The position numbers and the translations under genes are program-made. The notes beneath the pieces were generated by a model. It did not search any database and had not been told where the DNA came from. It saw only the letters and a list, made by a program, of their open reading frames with translations. DNA of 64,000 bases from CAVSDF01 sp963726715 (GTDB taxonomy: Bacteria > Bacteroidota > Rhodothermia > Rhodothermales > BA12): contig CAVSDF010000010.1 of assembly GCA_963726715.1 (NCBI GenBank), positions 930,001 through 994,000 on the forward strand, given 5' to 3'. Below, one piece after another: positions 55,274-64,000 of the stretch (within the stretch, counting starts at the first letter, position 1; the number at the start of each line of letters is the position of its first letter).

Positions 55274-57481
55274 TCAGCGGATGACGGTGAACTTGAGCAG
55301 CAACGTCTGCCCATTGCGGTAGTCGCTGTTCGGGATGTCTTCGGTGACGGTCACGATGGCGAGGTAGACGCCGGAGGCAACGACCTGGCTGAAGCGGGTG
55401 ACGCCGTTCCAGTACTCGTCGCCCGAGCCGTTGGTGTGGTTGATCGTAAAGATCTTCTCGCCCAGCTCGGTATAGATATCGATCCTGCACTGCCCCGGCA
55501 GGTTGAGGAAGCCGATGCGGTCGGCCACGTCGTAGCGCGGTGAGGGCGAGACGGCGTCGCCGCGGCGGAAGCCGTCGGAGGCGAGGTAGAACGGGTTGGG
55601 CACGATGCGGATGGCGCTGAGCGCCGTCTCACCCTGCGGCCCGCCCTGCGGGCGCAGCAGCTGCGCCGGGCTGAAGGCCTGCGCGAGGTAGCGCGTCGAA
55701 CGCATCGGGCGCCCGGCGGGCACGCCGCCCTGCCCGTTGGTCATCCCCTTGACGGCCTGGATGTAGTAGAAGTAGTTGAGGCCGCGCGTCGGCGTCTTGT
55801 CGTCGTAGGTGCGGTCGCCGCCGGGGAGGGTGGCGATCTTCTCGGCCGGCTGGTCGTACTTGGCGACCGAGCGGTAGATCTCCCAGTTGTCGGGGGCCTC
55901 GCCGCTGTAGACGTCCCACTTGAGCTGCACGCGGTCGCCGCCGGAGTTGACGGAGAACTGGCTCGGCGGGCGTGGCGGCACCTGCAGCTTGTACTGCGAA
56001 TTGTAGTTGGCGATGGCGCGGCGGAACGTCTGGAAGAGCGAGTCGCGCCCGGTGAAGACCCACTCGTTCTTGGTCTTCGATTGGCCACGGAACGTGATGC
56101 GCCCGGCGTCGGTGTCGCGCGTGGCGGGGGCGAGGGCCTTGTAGGCGCGCCCGATGGCTTCGTTGGCCTCACGCGAGAGCCCCGATGCGGCTTCGGCGAT
56201 GACGAGTCGCACACTCTGGCCCGGCGCGAGCGTGTAGGGACCGAATCCCATGCCGGCGCTCTTGCCACCCGAGGTCGAACGCCCGTCCATGCCGACGACG
56301 TCGGACGGCGCAGCGGTCTGCTTCGGCAGGTCGTCCCGGCTGGTCGAGCCGACCACGCGGAAGGCGTGGCGATCGGTGGCGGTGCGCGTCATGAAGGCGT
56401 ACTCGTCCACCATCTTCGACTCGGTGAACGGCTCGTTGCGCGAGAGGAACGTCTCGTCCGAGTCGAAATACTTCATCGTCGTCGGCTGCGCGGCGTTGTC
56501 GGCCTTGTTCGTCGGCGAGGTGTCGGCGTGGAGGACGACGGCGCCGATGAACTGCGAGGCGCCGAGGCGTCCGAGGGTGTCGCTCGCGGCGATGCCGATC
56601 TGCGGCACGCTCTCACGCAGGATCGGCCCGCCGATGTTGTTGTACGAGAGCGTCTTGTCAGGGAAGAAGCCGTGCCAGGCGAACATGGCGCGGAAGTTCT
56701 CGTCGGCCCTGTCGCCGTAGCGGGCGCCCATGCCGTCGCCGCGCGCGTCGAGCATGTTGTTCTTGCCCCATCCGGACGCGTTGCCGACGAGGTAGCGGGT
56801 CTCGCGGGCCACCGACCAGCGCCACTGCAAGAACATCACCACGTCCTGCAGGGTCTGGCCCTGGAGTTCGATCTCGGGGTCCGAGTCGGTGTTGCCCGTG
56901 TTGGTGAGCGTGTACTCGATGATGTGGTAGTTGTCGTGCGACTCGTCGGCGAACTGCAGGATGCGGCGCTTGACGGTGAGGCCGAGAAGGGTGTTGATCT
57001 CCGAGAGGATGCCATGCTCGGCGGGGAACTCGGCATCGACGCGGTCGACCTGCATCGCCGCATCGGGCGTCGAGGCGGCGCCGTCGACGAAAACGACGGG
57101 GAGCGGTGAGCGCCCGACGAGTTCGAACAGTGTCGGCACGACCTCGCCCGAGCCGGTCACGCGCGGCCCGACGTGGATGACGCGGGCGGCGTAGCTCTTG
57201 CCGTCGGTGTCGCGGACGTTCTTGGCCCCGATCCACAGACCCTTGCCGGCCTGCATGTCGGTGACGGTCCAGAGGCCGGGCCAGCGGAAGCCGTACTGCT
57301 GCATCGCGACGAAGCCCTCCTCTTTCTCGGCGCCCGCGTTCGAGTACCAGTTGTGGAGCGAGCCTCCGGAGAGCCATTTGTTGACGCCCTGCGCGTGCGC
57401 GCCGGGACCGGGCACGAGGGCCGCGGCGGCGAGGGCGAGAGGGACGGAACGGAGAGCCGTGCGGGCGAGGTATCGGAGCAT
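55274..57481 (-). CDS. Large secreted protein with FN3 and C-terminal sorting-like domain
   Basis: 735 residues from ATG 57481. The signal peptide ends A-H-A-Q. The N-terminal 500 residues contain NKWLSGGSLHNWYSNAGAEK, FRWPGLWTVTDMQAGKGLWI, DNYHIIEYTLTNTGNTDSDP and VVMFLQWRWSVARETRYLVG. I cannot name this region, but it recurs next to TonB receptors in related bacteria as far as I recall. A fibronectin-like segment (about 525-620) has QLKWDVYSGEAPDNWEIYRS. The C-terminus (VPNPFYLASDGF, FLNLPGQCRIDIYTELGEKI, VASGVYLAIVTVTED) is a FlgD/T9SS-type domain. Probably a T9SS-exported surface partner of the receptor encoded upstream on this strand, 136 bases away. Confidence 0.75.
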   Translation of the reverse strand: MLRYLARTALRSVPLALAAAALVPGPGAHAQGVNKWLSGGSLHNWYSNAGAEKEEGFVAMQQYGFRWPGLWTVTDMQAGKGLWIGAKNVRDTDGKSYAARVIHVGPRVTGSGEVVPTLFELVGRSPLPVVFVDGAASTPDAAMQVDRVDAEFPAEHGILSEINTLLGLTVKRRILQFADESHDNYHIIEYTLTNTGNTDSDPEIELQGQTLQDVVMFLQWRWSVARETRYLVGNASGWGKNNMLDARGDGMGARYGDRADENFRAMFAWHGFFPDKTLSYNNIGGPILRESVPQIGIAASDTLGRLGASQFIGAVVLHADTSPTNKADNAAQPTTMKYFDSDETFLSRNEPFTESKMVDEYAFMTRTATDRHAFRVVGSTSRDDLPKQTAAPSDVVGMDGRSTSGGKSAGMGFGPYTLAPGQSVRLVIAEAASGLSREANEAIGRAYKALAPATRDTDAGRITFRGQSKTKNEWVFTGRDSLFQTFRRAIANYNSQYKLQVPPRPPSQFSVNSGGDRVQLKWDVYSGEAPDNWEIYRSVAKYDQPAEKIATLPGGDRTYDDKTPTRGLNYFYYIQAVKGMTNGQGGVPAGRPMRSTRYLAQAFSPAQLLRPQGGPQGETALSAIRIVPNPFYLASDGFRRGDAVSPSPRYDVADRIGFLNLPGQCRIDIYTELGEKIFTINHTNGSGDEYWNGVTRFSQVVASGVYLAIVTVTEDIPNSDYRNGQTLLLKFTVIR

Positions 57482-57617
57482 CGTCGGGGCGAGGCAGGGG
57501 CGCCGCGGAGGGCGGCGGATCGGATCGAGGCGGGAGGGCACGCGTGCGTCCAAAGGGACGCAGCGGCGGGGCGATGGGCGGAGCGCAGATGCCGGAGCAC
57601 CTGCGCCGCCCGAGCGC

Positions 57618-60600
57618 TCAGAGGTTCAGGCGCAGGCCGAAGTAGACGGCGCGCGGGTTGAAGAAGGTCAGGAAGCTCTGGTTGGGCATGTCGATGTACG
57701 CCTTGTCGTCGAGCACCTGCTGGAGGCGGTTCGAATCGACGGCCTGCCAGGCGCCGCTGGCGTAGGTCAGGTACTCGCCGGTCGCGCGCTCGAAGTAGAT
57801 GGCCTTCGGATCGGCACCGGTAAAGGTGGCGCGCTCGGCAATGGAGAACATCGGCTGGTAGGCGACGCCGGAGCGGCGGTATGATCCCGGACGGTCGTCG
57901 CCGACGATGTTCGTGTACTCCTTCTTCTCAGCCTCCGGCAGGTGCAGGCTGGCGAAGTAGCGGTTGCGGTCGGGCGTGTCGGAGAACCCGTTCGTCGAGA
58001 GGCGCTTCTGGTTGAGCAGGTTCGAGATGTCGGCGAAGAACTGCACCCGGCGGTCGGCGACGCGGAAGTCGCGGGCGAGGCGGAGGTCGAGGTTGGTGAA
58101 GTTGACGTAGCGCAGGTTGTTGACGACGTCCTCGCGCGAGCCGCCGCCGTCGATCCACGTCGCGTACGACCCGGCGCGGTACGTCCCCACGAACGCGGCC
58201 AGCCATCCGCCGAGCGGGTTGCTCCCGGCGACCTTCGGCCCGAATTCGTTGGGGCTGCGCACGTTCAGACCAGCGCGCCCGTAGGGCTGCGCGAGGGGCC
58301 GAAACTCGGCGGTGCGGCGGTAGCTGTCGTTCTGCTCGTTCTCGCGCTGCGTCGTCGGGTTCTGGCTCGCCACCGGCAGGCCGAAGCGCCCCGACGTGGC
58401 CACCATGTACGTGTAGTTGACGAACCCGTTGACGATGCGTCCGCGGCGCTTCTCGAAGGTCAGCTCGAAGCCGCGCGTGTCGGCGTAGCCGTTCGGCTCG
58501 CTCTTCGAGTAGGCGACCGAGTTGGCGCCGAAGCCGTTGTAGGTCACCGTGAGCGGCTCGAAGAACGTGTTCTTGTAGTAGCCCGTCGCGCGGACGAGGA
58601 AGCGCTTCAGCACCTCTTGCTCGTATCCGACTTCGTAGGCGATGGTCTTCGGCAGCGGCGCGTTCGGATCGGCGATGCGGGTCACCTTGCGCGTCTGATC
58701 GAGGAAGCTGACCTGGTAGAGGTCGTCCGGGTTGGGGATGCTGCGGAAGTGCCCGTAGTTGACGAAGAGCTTGCTCGCCGTCGTGATCGGGAACGAGATG
58801 CCGAGGCGGGGGCTGAGCGTGATGAGGCGCTTCGTCGAGGTCTGGCGCGCGGTGTCGAGGCGCTCGGCGCTCAGGAAGGCGCTCGAGAAGTTGTCGAGGT
58901 CGTACCACGTACCGCCCGCGTGGCTCTGGTCGAGGCGGAGGCCGAGGTTGGCGACGAGGCCGCGGTACTCGAGTTTGGTCTGCGCGTAGGCCGCGGCGCG
59001 CGTCGGCGAACGGTCCCAGCGCGTGTTGAAGTTGGAGCCCTGCAGGTACGCGTCGTACTGGCCGTAGTTGATCTGGCTGCGCGTGAGGTTGTACTCGAAC
59101 CCGGTCTTGACCTGGATAGCGCGTGTCAGCTGGTTCGTGTAGTCGCCCTTGAGGTTGTAGGCGGCCGTGCGGCTCGTGTCACGCGTCGTCGAGAAGCCGA
59201 GGCCCATGCTCATCCCCTCGACACCCGTCGACGGGCCGATGGCGAGGCCGTACGGGCCTTCGTCGAAGCCGACGCCGCCGAAGGTGGCGACGATGCTCGT
59301 GTCGCGGAATTCGTTGGGGTTAACGTCGTAGAACGAGGCGTAGCGCGTCAGGCGAACTTCGTAGAAGGCCTTGGGGCTAAGGATGTGCGCGAGGCGCGCA
59401 CCGATCATGAAGTCACGCGTGCGCACCGGCGCCCAGTAATCGGTGCCGAAGAGGCGCCCGGAGATGATCTTGGAGTCGCCCGTGAACTGCCCGGCCATGC
59501 CGGTTGAGCTGAAGACGCCGGGCTGCCCGGCGCGCGAGGACGCCGTGCCCTCGACAGAGCCGTAGAGGCTCTCGACGCTCAGCTTGACGTTCTTCGTGAG
59601 GTCGGTCGTCAGCTTGCCCGTGAAGGTCTGCTGGGCGTAGCGGTCGCGCGAGAGCGGGATGAAGTACATCGCCTGGTCGCGCTTCAGGGCGGCGTAGAAG
59701 CGCGTGCCGCCGTAGCGGTTCAGCAGCGGCACCGGCCCGCCGAGGCCGACATCGATGTTGTAGTCCGGCTGCGTGATCTTGAACGTCTTGCGGTGCTGGT
59801 AGAGGAAGGCCTGGTAGAGCGCCTCAGGCGTCATGTCGTCCTTCGTGTCGGGCGTGGCGATGCGGCGCTCCGACTCGGCGATCCATCCACCGAAGGCGGG
59901 GTAAGAATCCTGCGTGTACTTGTCCCACGCGCCGTTCGAGGTGCCGGTGAAGGCGACCGCCGGGTCGACGAAGGGGCGGATGAAGTACGCGTCCTCGGAG
60001 TTCGGCGTCGTGCCGAAGGTCTTCGAGGCCGCGGGCGTCAGGCGGATCTGCGTGTCGAGGTTGTAGCGGTACCGGCTGCCTTCCTTCGTGACGACGTTGA
60101 TGAGGCCGCTTCGCACGTTGCCGTACTCGGCGTTGAAACCGCCGGTGACGAGCTGCACCTCCTGCACCGACGAGATCGGGATGCCGGTGTAGGCCGTGCC
60201 GGTGCGCTCGTCGCGGAGCGTGAGGCCGTTGAGGTTGAACTGGAGCTGGTCGGCCCCTGAGCCACGCACGCTGAGGCCCTCGACGCCCGCCTGCAGCGCG
60301 ATCGCGCTCGTGATGTTGGCGATGGGGAGGCGTTCGAGCTGCTCGGCGGTGACGTTGGTGCGCGAGGACGACACGTCGGTCTCGACGACCGGGCGCTCGG
60401 CGGTGATGATGACCTCCTGCCCTTCGACTTCCTCCTCGCGCAGCTTCAGGTTGATCGTCGTCGTCTGGTCGATGTTGACGCGCACGTTCTCGACGATCTG
60501 CGTCGCGTACCCGACCGCGCTCACGCGCAGCGTGATGGTACCGGGCGGCAAGCCGATGATCGAGTAGAACCCGTCGATGTCGGTCGCCGCGCCGCGCGCC

Positions 60601-60755
60601 GTGCCGTCGACGAGGACGTTGATGCCGGGAAGGCCTTCGCCGGAGCGAAAGTCGGTGACCTGACCGGAGACCTTGCCGGTCTGCGCCGATGCCGTCGTCG
60701 CGGCAAAGACGAGGAGCAGGAAGAGACTGGCGGTGCGCAGGAGCAGTCGGAGCAT
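57618..60755 (-). CDS. TonB-dependent receptor with carboxypeptidase-regulatory N-domain
   Basis: 1045 residues from ATG 60755; an ATG at 60767 would add four residues. The signal peptide ends T-A-S-A-Q. A carboxypeptidase-D-like domain (about 28-105: VSGQVTDFRSGEGLPGINVL, TDIDGFYSIIGLPPGTITLR) is followed by the plug (ITAERPVVETDVSSSRTNVT, GSGADQLQFNLNGLTLRDER, VTGGFNAEYGNVRSGLINVV) and a long barrel. The C-terminus ends AVYFGLRLNL. First gene of a five-gene minus-strand unit. A GACCTTTG box (about 60850 on the minus strand) with TTGAC upstream could be its promoter. Imports an unknown large substrate. No frameshift in 3.1 kb, in contrast to gyrA. Confidence 0.88.
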   Translation of the reverse strand: MLRLLLRTASLFLLLVFAATTASAQTGKVSGQVTDFRSGEGLPGINVLVDGTARGAATDIDGFYSIIGLPPGTITLRVSAVGYATQIVENVRVNIDQTTTINLKLREEEVEGQEVIITAERPVVETDVSSSRTNVTAEQLERLPIANITSAIALQAGVEGLSVRGSGADQLQFNLNGLTLRDERTGTAYTGIPISSVQEVQLVTGGFNAEYGNVRSGLINVVTKEGSRYRYNLDTQIRLTPAASKTFGTTPNSEDAYFIRPFVDPAVAFTGTSNGAWDKYTQDSYPAFGGWIAESERRIATPDTKDDMTPEALYQAFLYQHRKTFKITQPDYNIDVGLGGPVPLLNRYGGTRFYAALKRDQAMYFIPLSRDRYAQQTFTGKLTTDLTKNVKLSVESLYGSVEGTASSRAGQPGVFSSTGMAGQFTGDSKIISGRLFGTDYWAPVRTRDFMIGARLAHILSPKAFYEVRLTRYASFYDVNPNEFRDTSIVATFGGVGFDEGPYGLAIGPSTGVEGMSMGLGFSTTRDTSRTAAYNLKGDYTNQLTRAIQVKTGFEYNLTRSQINYGQYDAYLQGSNFNTRWDRSPTRAAAYAQTKLEYRGLVANLGLRLDQSHAGGTWYDLDNFSSAFLSAERLDTARQTSTKRLITLSPRLGISFPITTASKLFVNYGHFRSIPNPDDLYQVSFLDQTRKVTRIADPNAPLPKTIAYEVGYEQEVLKRFLVRATGYYKNTFFEPLTVTYNGFGANSVAYSKSEPNGYADTRGFELTFEKRRGRIVNGFVNYTYMVATSGRFGLPVASQNPTTQRENEQNDSYRRTAEFRPLAQPYGRAGLNVRSPNEFGPKVAGSNPLGGWLAAFVGTYRAGSYATWIDGGGSREDVVNNLRYVNFTNLDLRLARDFRVADRRVQFFADISNLLNQKRLSTNGFSDTPDRNRYFASLHLPEAEKKEYTNIVGDDRPGSYRRSGVAYQPMFSIAERATFTGADPKAIYFERATGEYLTYASGAWQAVDSNRLQQVLDDKAYIDMPNQSFLTFFNPRAVYFGLRLNL

Positions 60756-61087
60756 GGCGAGCGGCACGGGTTGGCACTAACGGAGGGGCTGCGTCGCCAG
60801 GGGTGGACCGGTCGCCAGAAAAGCGCTTGCGAAGCGCCGGGGGCAAAGGTCCGCACCTGTCGCGGCATCAGAGGTCAACTTACGCCGCTGCGCGACGCGT
60901 GACAAGCCCGTCACCTGTGCCCTGCCCCCGTTCACCTCGTTCTCGTGCGCGTTCGGGCATTTCATCCGAGGACGCGGCGGCGTGGCAGAAAGGAGCTTCC
61001 CGGACGCTTCACAGGCTGGTCACGCCCGCGCCTTGACGCTCCCGCGGTCGCGCCGTATCATAGCGGTCCCTGCCCCGGCAGGGGTGT
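60756..61087. promoter_or_regulatory. Divergent promoter region, TonB receptor and tRNA-Asp
   Basis: For the tRNA there is an almost ideal sigma-70-type promoter: TTGACG (61033-61038), exactly 17 bases, then TATCAT (61056-61061), 26 bases before the tRNA. For the minus-strand receptor, GACCTTTG at about 60850 fits the Bacteroidota minus-7 pattern. A short inverted repeat GTGAC-aagccc-GTCAC lies near 60899-60914. No gene. Confidence 0.6.
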
Positions 61088-61161
61088 GGTGTGGTAGTTC
61101 AGTCGGTTAGAATGCCGCCCTGTCACGGCGGAGGTCGCGGGTTCGAGTCCCGTCCGCACCG
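61088..61161 (+). tRNA. tRNA-Asp (anticodon GTC)
   Basis: 74 bases without CCA. Acceptor GGTGTGG/CCGCACC with one G-T pair. Anticodon arm CCGCC-CTGTCAC-GGCGG, anticodon GTC. T-arm GCGGG-TTCGAGT-CCCGT. Discriminator G. Preceded by a consensus promoter and followed within 10 bases by a terminator. Confidence 0.97.
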
Positions 61162-61169
61162 CGCACGAG

Positions 61170-61213
61170 AAGCCGTAAGTCCTTGCACAACAGGGGCTTA
61201 CGGCTTTCTCTTT
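61170..61213 (+). terminator. Intrinsic terminator of tRNA-Asp
   Basis: AAGCCGTAAG pairs with CTTACGGCTT (10 bp) across a 17-base loop, followed by TCTCTTT. It also lies just after the stop of the convergent histidine-kinase gene. Confidence 0.75.
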
Positions 61214-61246
61214 GGGGTCGTGCAGCGCGGGCGATCGCGCACAACC

Positions 61247-64000
61247 TCACCCCACCGGCAGCGTGACGGCGAATCGGCTGCCCGCGCCCGGCTCGCTTTC
61301 GGCGACGACGGTGCCGCCGTGGCGCTCGGCGATGCGGCGCACGATGGCGAGGCCCATGCCGGTGCCCTCGTACTCGTGCTTGCCGTGGAGGCGCTGGAAG
61401 GGAGCGAAAATGCGGTCCGCGTGCCTCGGCTCGAACCCGATGCCGTTGTCGGCCACGATCAGGCGCACGGCACCCTCCATCCGCTCGGCCGTCACGCGCA
61501 CGACGGGGGGCACGCCGTCGCGGTGGTACTTGAGGGCATTGCCGACGAGGTTCTGGAACAGCTGCCGCATCTGCACCGCGTCGGCGACGATGGTGCCGAG
61601 GGTCGCCGGACTCCACCACGCCGCCGGTCTGGGCGACGCGCACGTCGAGGTCGACGAGGACCGCCGCAAGTACGGCGTCGAGGTCGACGGGCGTGGCAGG
61701 GTGCTGGGTCGTCGCCACGCGCGAGAAGGCGAGGAGGTCGCGGATGAGGCCGCTCATGCGCTCCGCGGCAGCCTGCGCGCGGGCGACGTAGTGGCGGCCG
61801 TCGCCGCCGAGTTCGTCGGTGTACTCGGTGGCGAGCAGGCTGGCGAACGACTGGATCTTGCGCAGCGGCTCCTGCAAATCGTGGCTCGCCACGTGCGCGA
61901 AATCCTGCAACTCGCGGTTGCGCGCTTCGAGCTGCACGTTGGCGGCGGCGAGGGCGGCGGTGCGCTCGGCGACGCGGGCCTCGAGAGCCTCGTTGAGGTC
62001 GCGCAAAGCGGCGGCGGCCGCGCGCTGCTCGGTGATGTCGGTGTTGGTGCCGAACCAGCGCAGCACGCGCCCGTCGGCGTCGTGGATCGGGTGTGCGCGG
62101 GAGAGGAACCAGCGGTAGACGCCGTCGGCGCCGCGGAGCGGGAAGGTGTCCTCCCAGGGTTCGCCGGACGCAATGGACGTGCGGAATTTGTCCGTCACGG
62201 CCTCGACGTGGTCGGGGTGGTGGACGATCTGCCATCCCCAACCCTTCATCTGTTCCAGGTCGGTGCCGGTATAGGCGTACCAGCGGTCGTTGTACCAGCC
62301 GATGGAGCCGTCGGCGTCGGCGATCCACGCGAGCTGGGGGATCGAGTCGGCGAGGTGCCGGAAGCGCGTCTCGCTCTCGCGCAGCGCCACCTCGGCGTCG
62401 CGCTCGGCGGTGACGTCGAGGAGGGCGCCGACGAGGCGCACGGCCTGCCGCGCCGCGCCTGCGCCGTCGAACGTGAAGCGCCCGCGCGAGACGAGGTGCC
62501 GCACGGCCCCGTCGGCGTGTACGACGCGGTGCTCGACGAACCACGCGCCATCGCCGCTTCGCGCGGCCTCGAAGGCGGCGCGGACGCGGGGGAGGTCACC
62601 CGCGTGCACCATCGAGTCGATGTTGGCGGGGATGTCGGCAGGGGCGGTGCCGACGGGAACGCCGAGGATGGCGCACGCCCGCTCGTCGAGGACGGCCGTG
62701 CAGGCGACGAGGTCCCAGTCGTAGACGCCGATGCTGGCGATGTCGAGGGCGAGGCGGGCGCGGGCCTCGCTCTCGCGGAGGGCGTCGGCGGCGGCGCGGT
62801 CGGCGGTTATGTCGCGGAAGAGCAGTACGAGCTGGCCGGAATCGTCCGGTCCCGCAGGCCCGGCGTAGACATTCGAACCACCGCCCCAGCGCGGCCACCT
62901 CGTTCTGCACGCGCAGCCGCTCGCGCCCCCGGCCCGCGCGTGTCATCATCTCGAGCCAGTGCGCTTCCAGGCCGGGCGTGACCTCGCGCGCCGTCTGCCC
63001 CGGCCGCACGCTCTCGACACCGGTCGCCTCGGCAAAGGCGTCGTTGGCGTCGAGGTAGCGGACGTCGACGACGGCCCCGTCGGCGTCTTCGACGAGTTCG
63101 CAGAGGGCGTAGCCCTGGTCCATCGACGAGATGAGCAGGTCGAGGCGGCTGTGGCTCTCGCGGAGCGCGTCCTCGGCCAGGCGGCGGCTGGTGACGTCGA
63201 CCTCGGCGCCCTCCCAGACCGTCGTGCCGTCGGCGGCGCGGCGCGGGGCGCTGGCGAGGCGGATCCAGCGGACCGTGCCGTCGGGGTGGCGGAAGGGCAC
63301 TTCGGCGAGGAACGGCGCGCCGGTGCGCAGCGCCTCCTCTTCGGCGGCGGCGAGCACCGCGTCGTGGGGCGCGACGACCTGCCCGTAGACGAGGCCGGGG
63401 TCGGCGAGGGCCTCGGCGGCCGTGACGCCGTGGAGGGTCTCGACGCCGTCGCTGAGGTAGGTGAAGCGGGTCTGGCCGTCGGCGGCGCGCACGGCCTGGT
63501 AGACGACGGTGCCGGGGAGGTTGGCGAGCAGCGTCTGGAGCATCGCCGTCCGCTCGCGCAGCGTTTCCTCCTGCGCGCGCCGCGCCGTCACGTCGCGCCC
63601 GACGCCGAGCATTCCGGGGCTGCCCTCGGGCCACGACGCCGACCACTCCATGTAGACCGTCGCGCCGTCGCGGCGGAGGTAGCGGTTGGTGGCGGTGTAG
63701 AGCGGCGTGCCTTCGGCGAAGCCCCGCCCGATGTTGGCGGCGCGGTCGTCGGGATGGAGGAAGTCGCTGAAATGCCGCCCCTCCATCTCGGCGGGCGCGT
63801 AGCCGAAGACCGCCATCGCGGCGGCGCCCATGTGCGCGAACCGGCCCGCGGCGTCGAGCACGCAGAGGACATCGGGCGAGTGCGCGAGCAGCAGGTCGTT
63901 GACGCCGCGGAGCTCGTCGAGGGCGCGGCGGGCGAGCACGCGCTCGGTCACGTCGACGCCGTGGACGAGCACGCCGCGGATGGCGCCGTCGCTGTCGCGC
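61247..64000 (-). CDS. Multi-PAS sensor histidine kinase (5' end outside window, two frameshifts)
   Basis: At least 918 codons are visible and the N-terminus lies beyond the window. Successive PAS/PAC units can be seen: ANDLL-type start at about 63900 (FAHMGAAAMAVFGYAPAEME), then TRFTYLSDGVETLHGVTAAE, then LLISSMDQGYALCELVEDAD, a fourth after a frame change near 62858 (ALDIASIGVYDWDL), and a fifth with LADSIPQLAWIADADGSIGW. The kinase core has the H-box DFAHVASHDLQEPLRKIQS, the N-box LFQNLVGNALKYH after a frame change near 61615, DNGIGFEP and GTGMGLAIVRRIAERHGG. The H-box type is that of phytochrome-like kinases. It is probably cytosolic, sensing light, redox or small ligands; no cognate regulator is adjacent in the window. 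Confidence 0.88.

Overview
The window is a GC-rich (roughly 70% by eye) chromosomal segment of a Bacteroidota/Rhodothermota-type bacterium, closest in flavour to the Rhodothermales. The basis is gene content: type IX secretion (T9SS) parts (a PorZ-like propeller protein, a PorV/PorQ-family barrel, several C-terminal sorting domains), TonB-dependent receptors with carboxypeptidase-regulatory N-domains, a DUF5916 protein, a DUF4249-like lipoprotein, an arsenosugar radical-SAM gene, a KtrAB-type K+ system and a cyanophycin synthetase. Start codons lack purine Shine-Dalgarno sequences and are instead preceded by a C/T-rich tract, very often ending in CCG directly before ATG. The exact taxon cannot be fixed: there is no rRNA in the window.

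Layout. 1-3140: cyanophycin synthetase (5'-truncated) and a second Mur-ligase paralogue. 3280-6262: anti-sigma-like membrane protein and a PQQ-propeller lipoprotein. 6263-9099: gyrA, with an exceptional density of indels. 9240-10427: a small, partly AT-richer accessory patch with two minus-strand genes bordered by attC-like sites, a possible integron-cassette remnant. 10741-15530: MarR regulator, YhhQ-type queuosine-precursor transporter, two FG-GAP surface proteins. 15770-22111: class-V aminotransferase, CDF metal transporter, TonB receptor plus partner lipoprotein. 22158-26835: glycosyltransferase, ilvE and a three-gene phospholipid-synthesis group (CDP-alcohol phosphotransferase, acyltransferase, CdsA-like), all except the first of the three carrying indels. 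27170-32807: M28 peptidase, DUF5916 protein, ArsS and its AhpD-like partner. 33081-33256: tRNA-His and tRNA-Glu. 33453-40166: PorZ, ribH, PHP phosphoesterase, HIT protein, flippase-like protein, GreA/B factor. 40167-49851: secreted GH13 pullulanase-like enzyme, KtrB/KtrA, pseudo-receiver-TPR protein, PhoD, thyA, a small orphan gene, an HhH (ComEA-like) protein. 50450-51199: recO. 51320-60755: five co-directional minus-strand genes (TonB receptor, FN3/T9SS cargo, PorV-like barrel, TIG lipoprotein, T9SS cargo) that look like one surface export/uptake unit. 61088: tRNA-Asp. 61247-end: multi-PAS histidine kinase, cut by the window edge.

How the genes work together: most of the non-housekeeping content is cell-envelope biology, namely T9SS cargo and machinery, outer-membrane receptors with lipoprotein partners, phospholipid building, and secreted hydrolases. 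Cyanophycin synthesis, K+ uptake, arsenic organification and PAS-based sensing add stress and nutrient handling.

Intergenic DNA is unusually structured. It carries at least four short repeat families (a 24-nt double mini-hairpin, a 38-nt palindrome, a GGGACGTG palindrome and a roughly 56-nt hairpin element) and recurring paired GT-rich/CA-rich arms. One copy of the 56-nt element lies in frame between the pullulanase and GreA/B reading frames and leaves them joined without a stop codon.

Limits: at least a dozen genes contain frame changes, most likely uncorrected sequencing or assembly indels. Boundaries of those genes are given across the shift. Family assignments are from motif recognition only; no searches were run.
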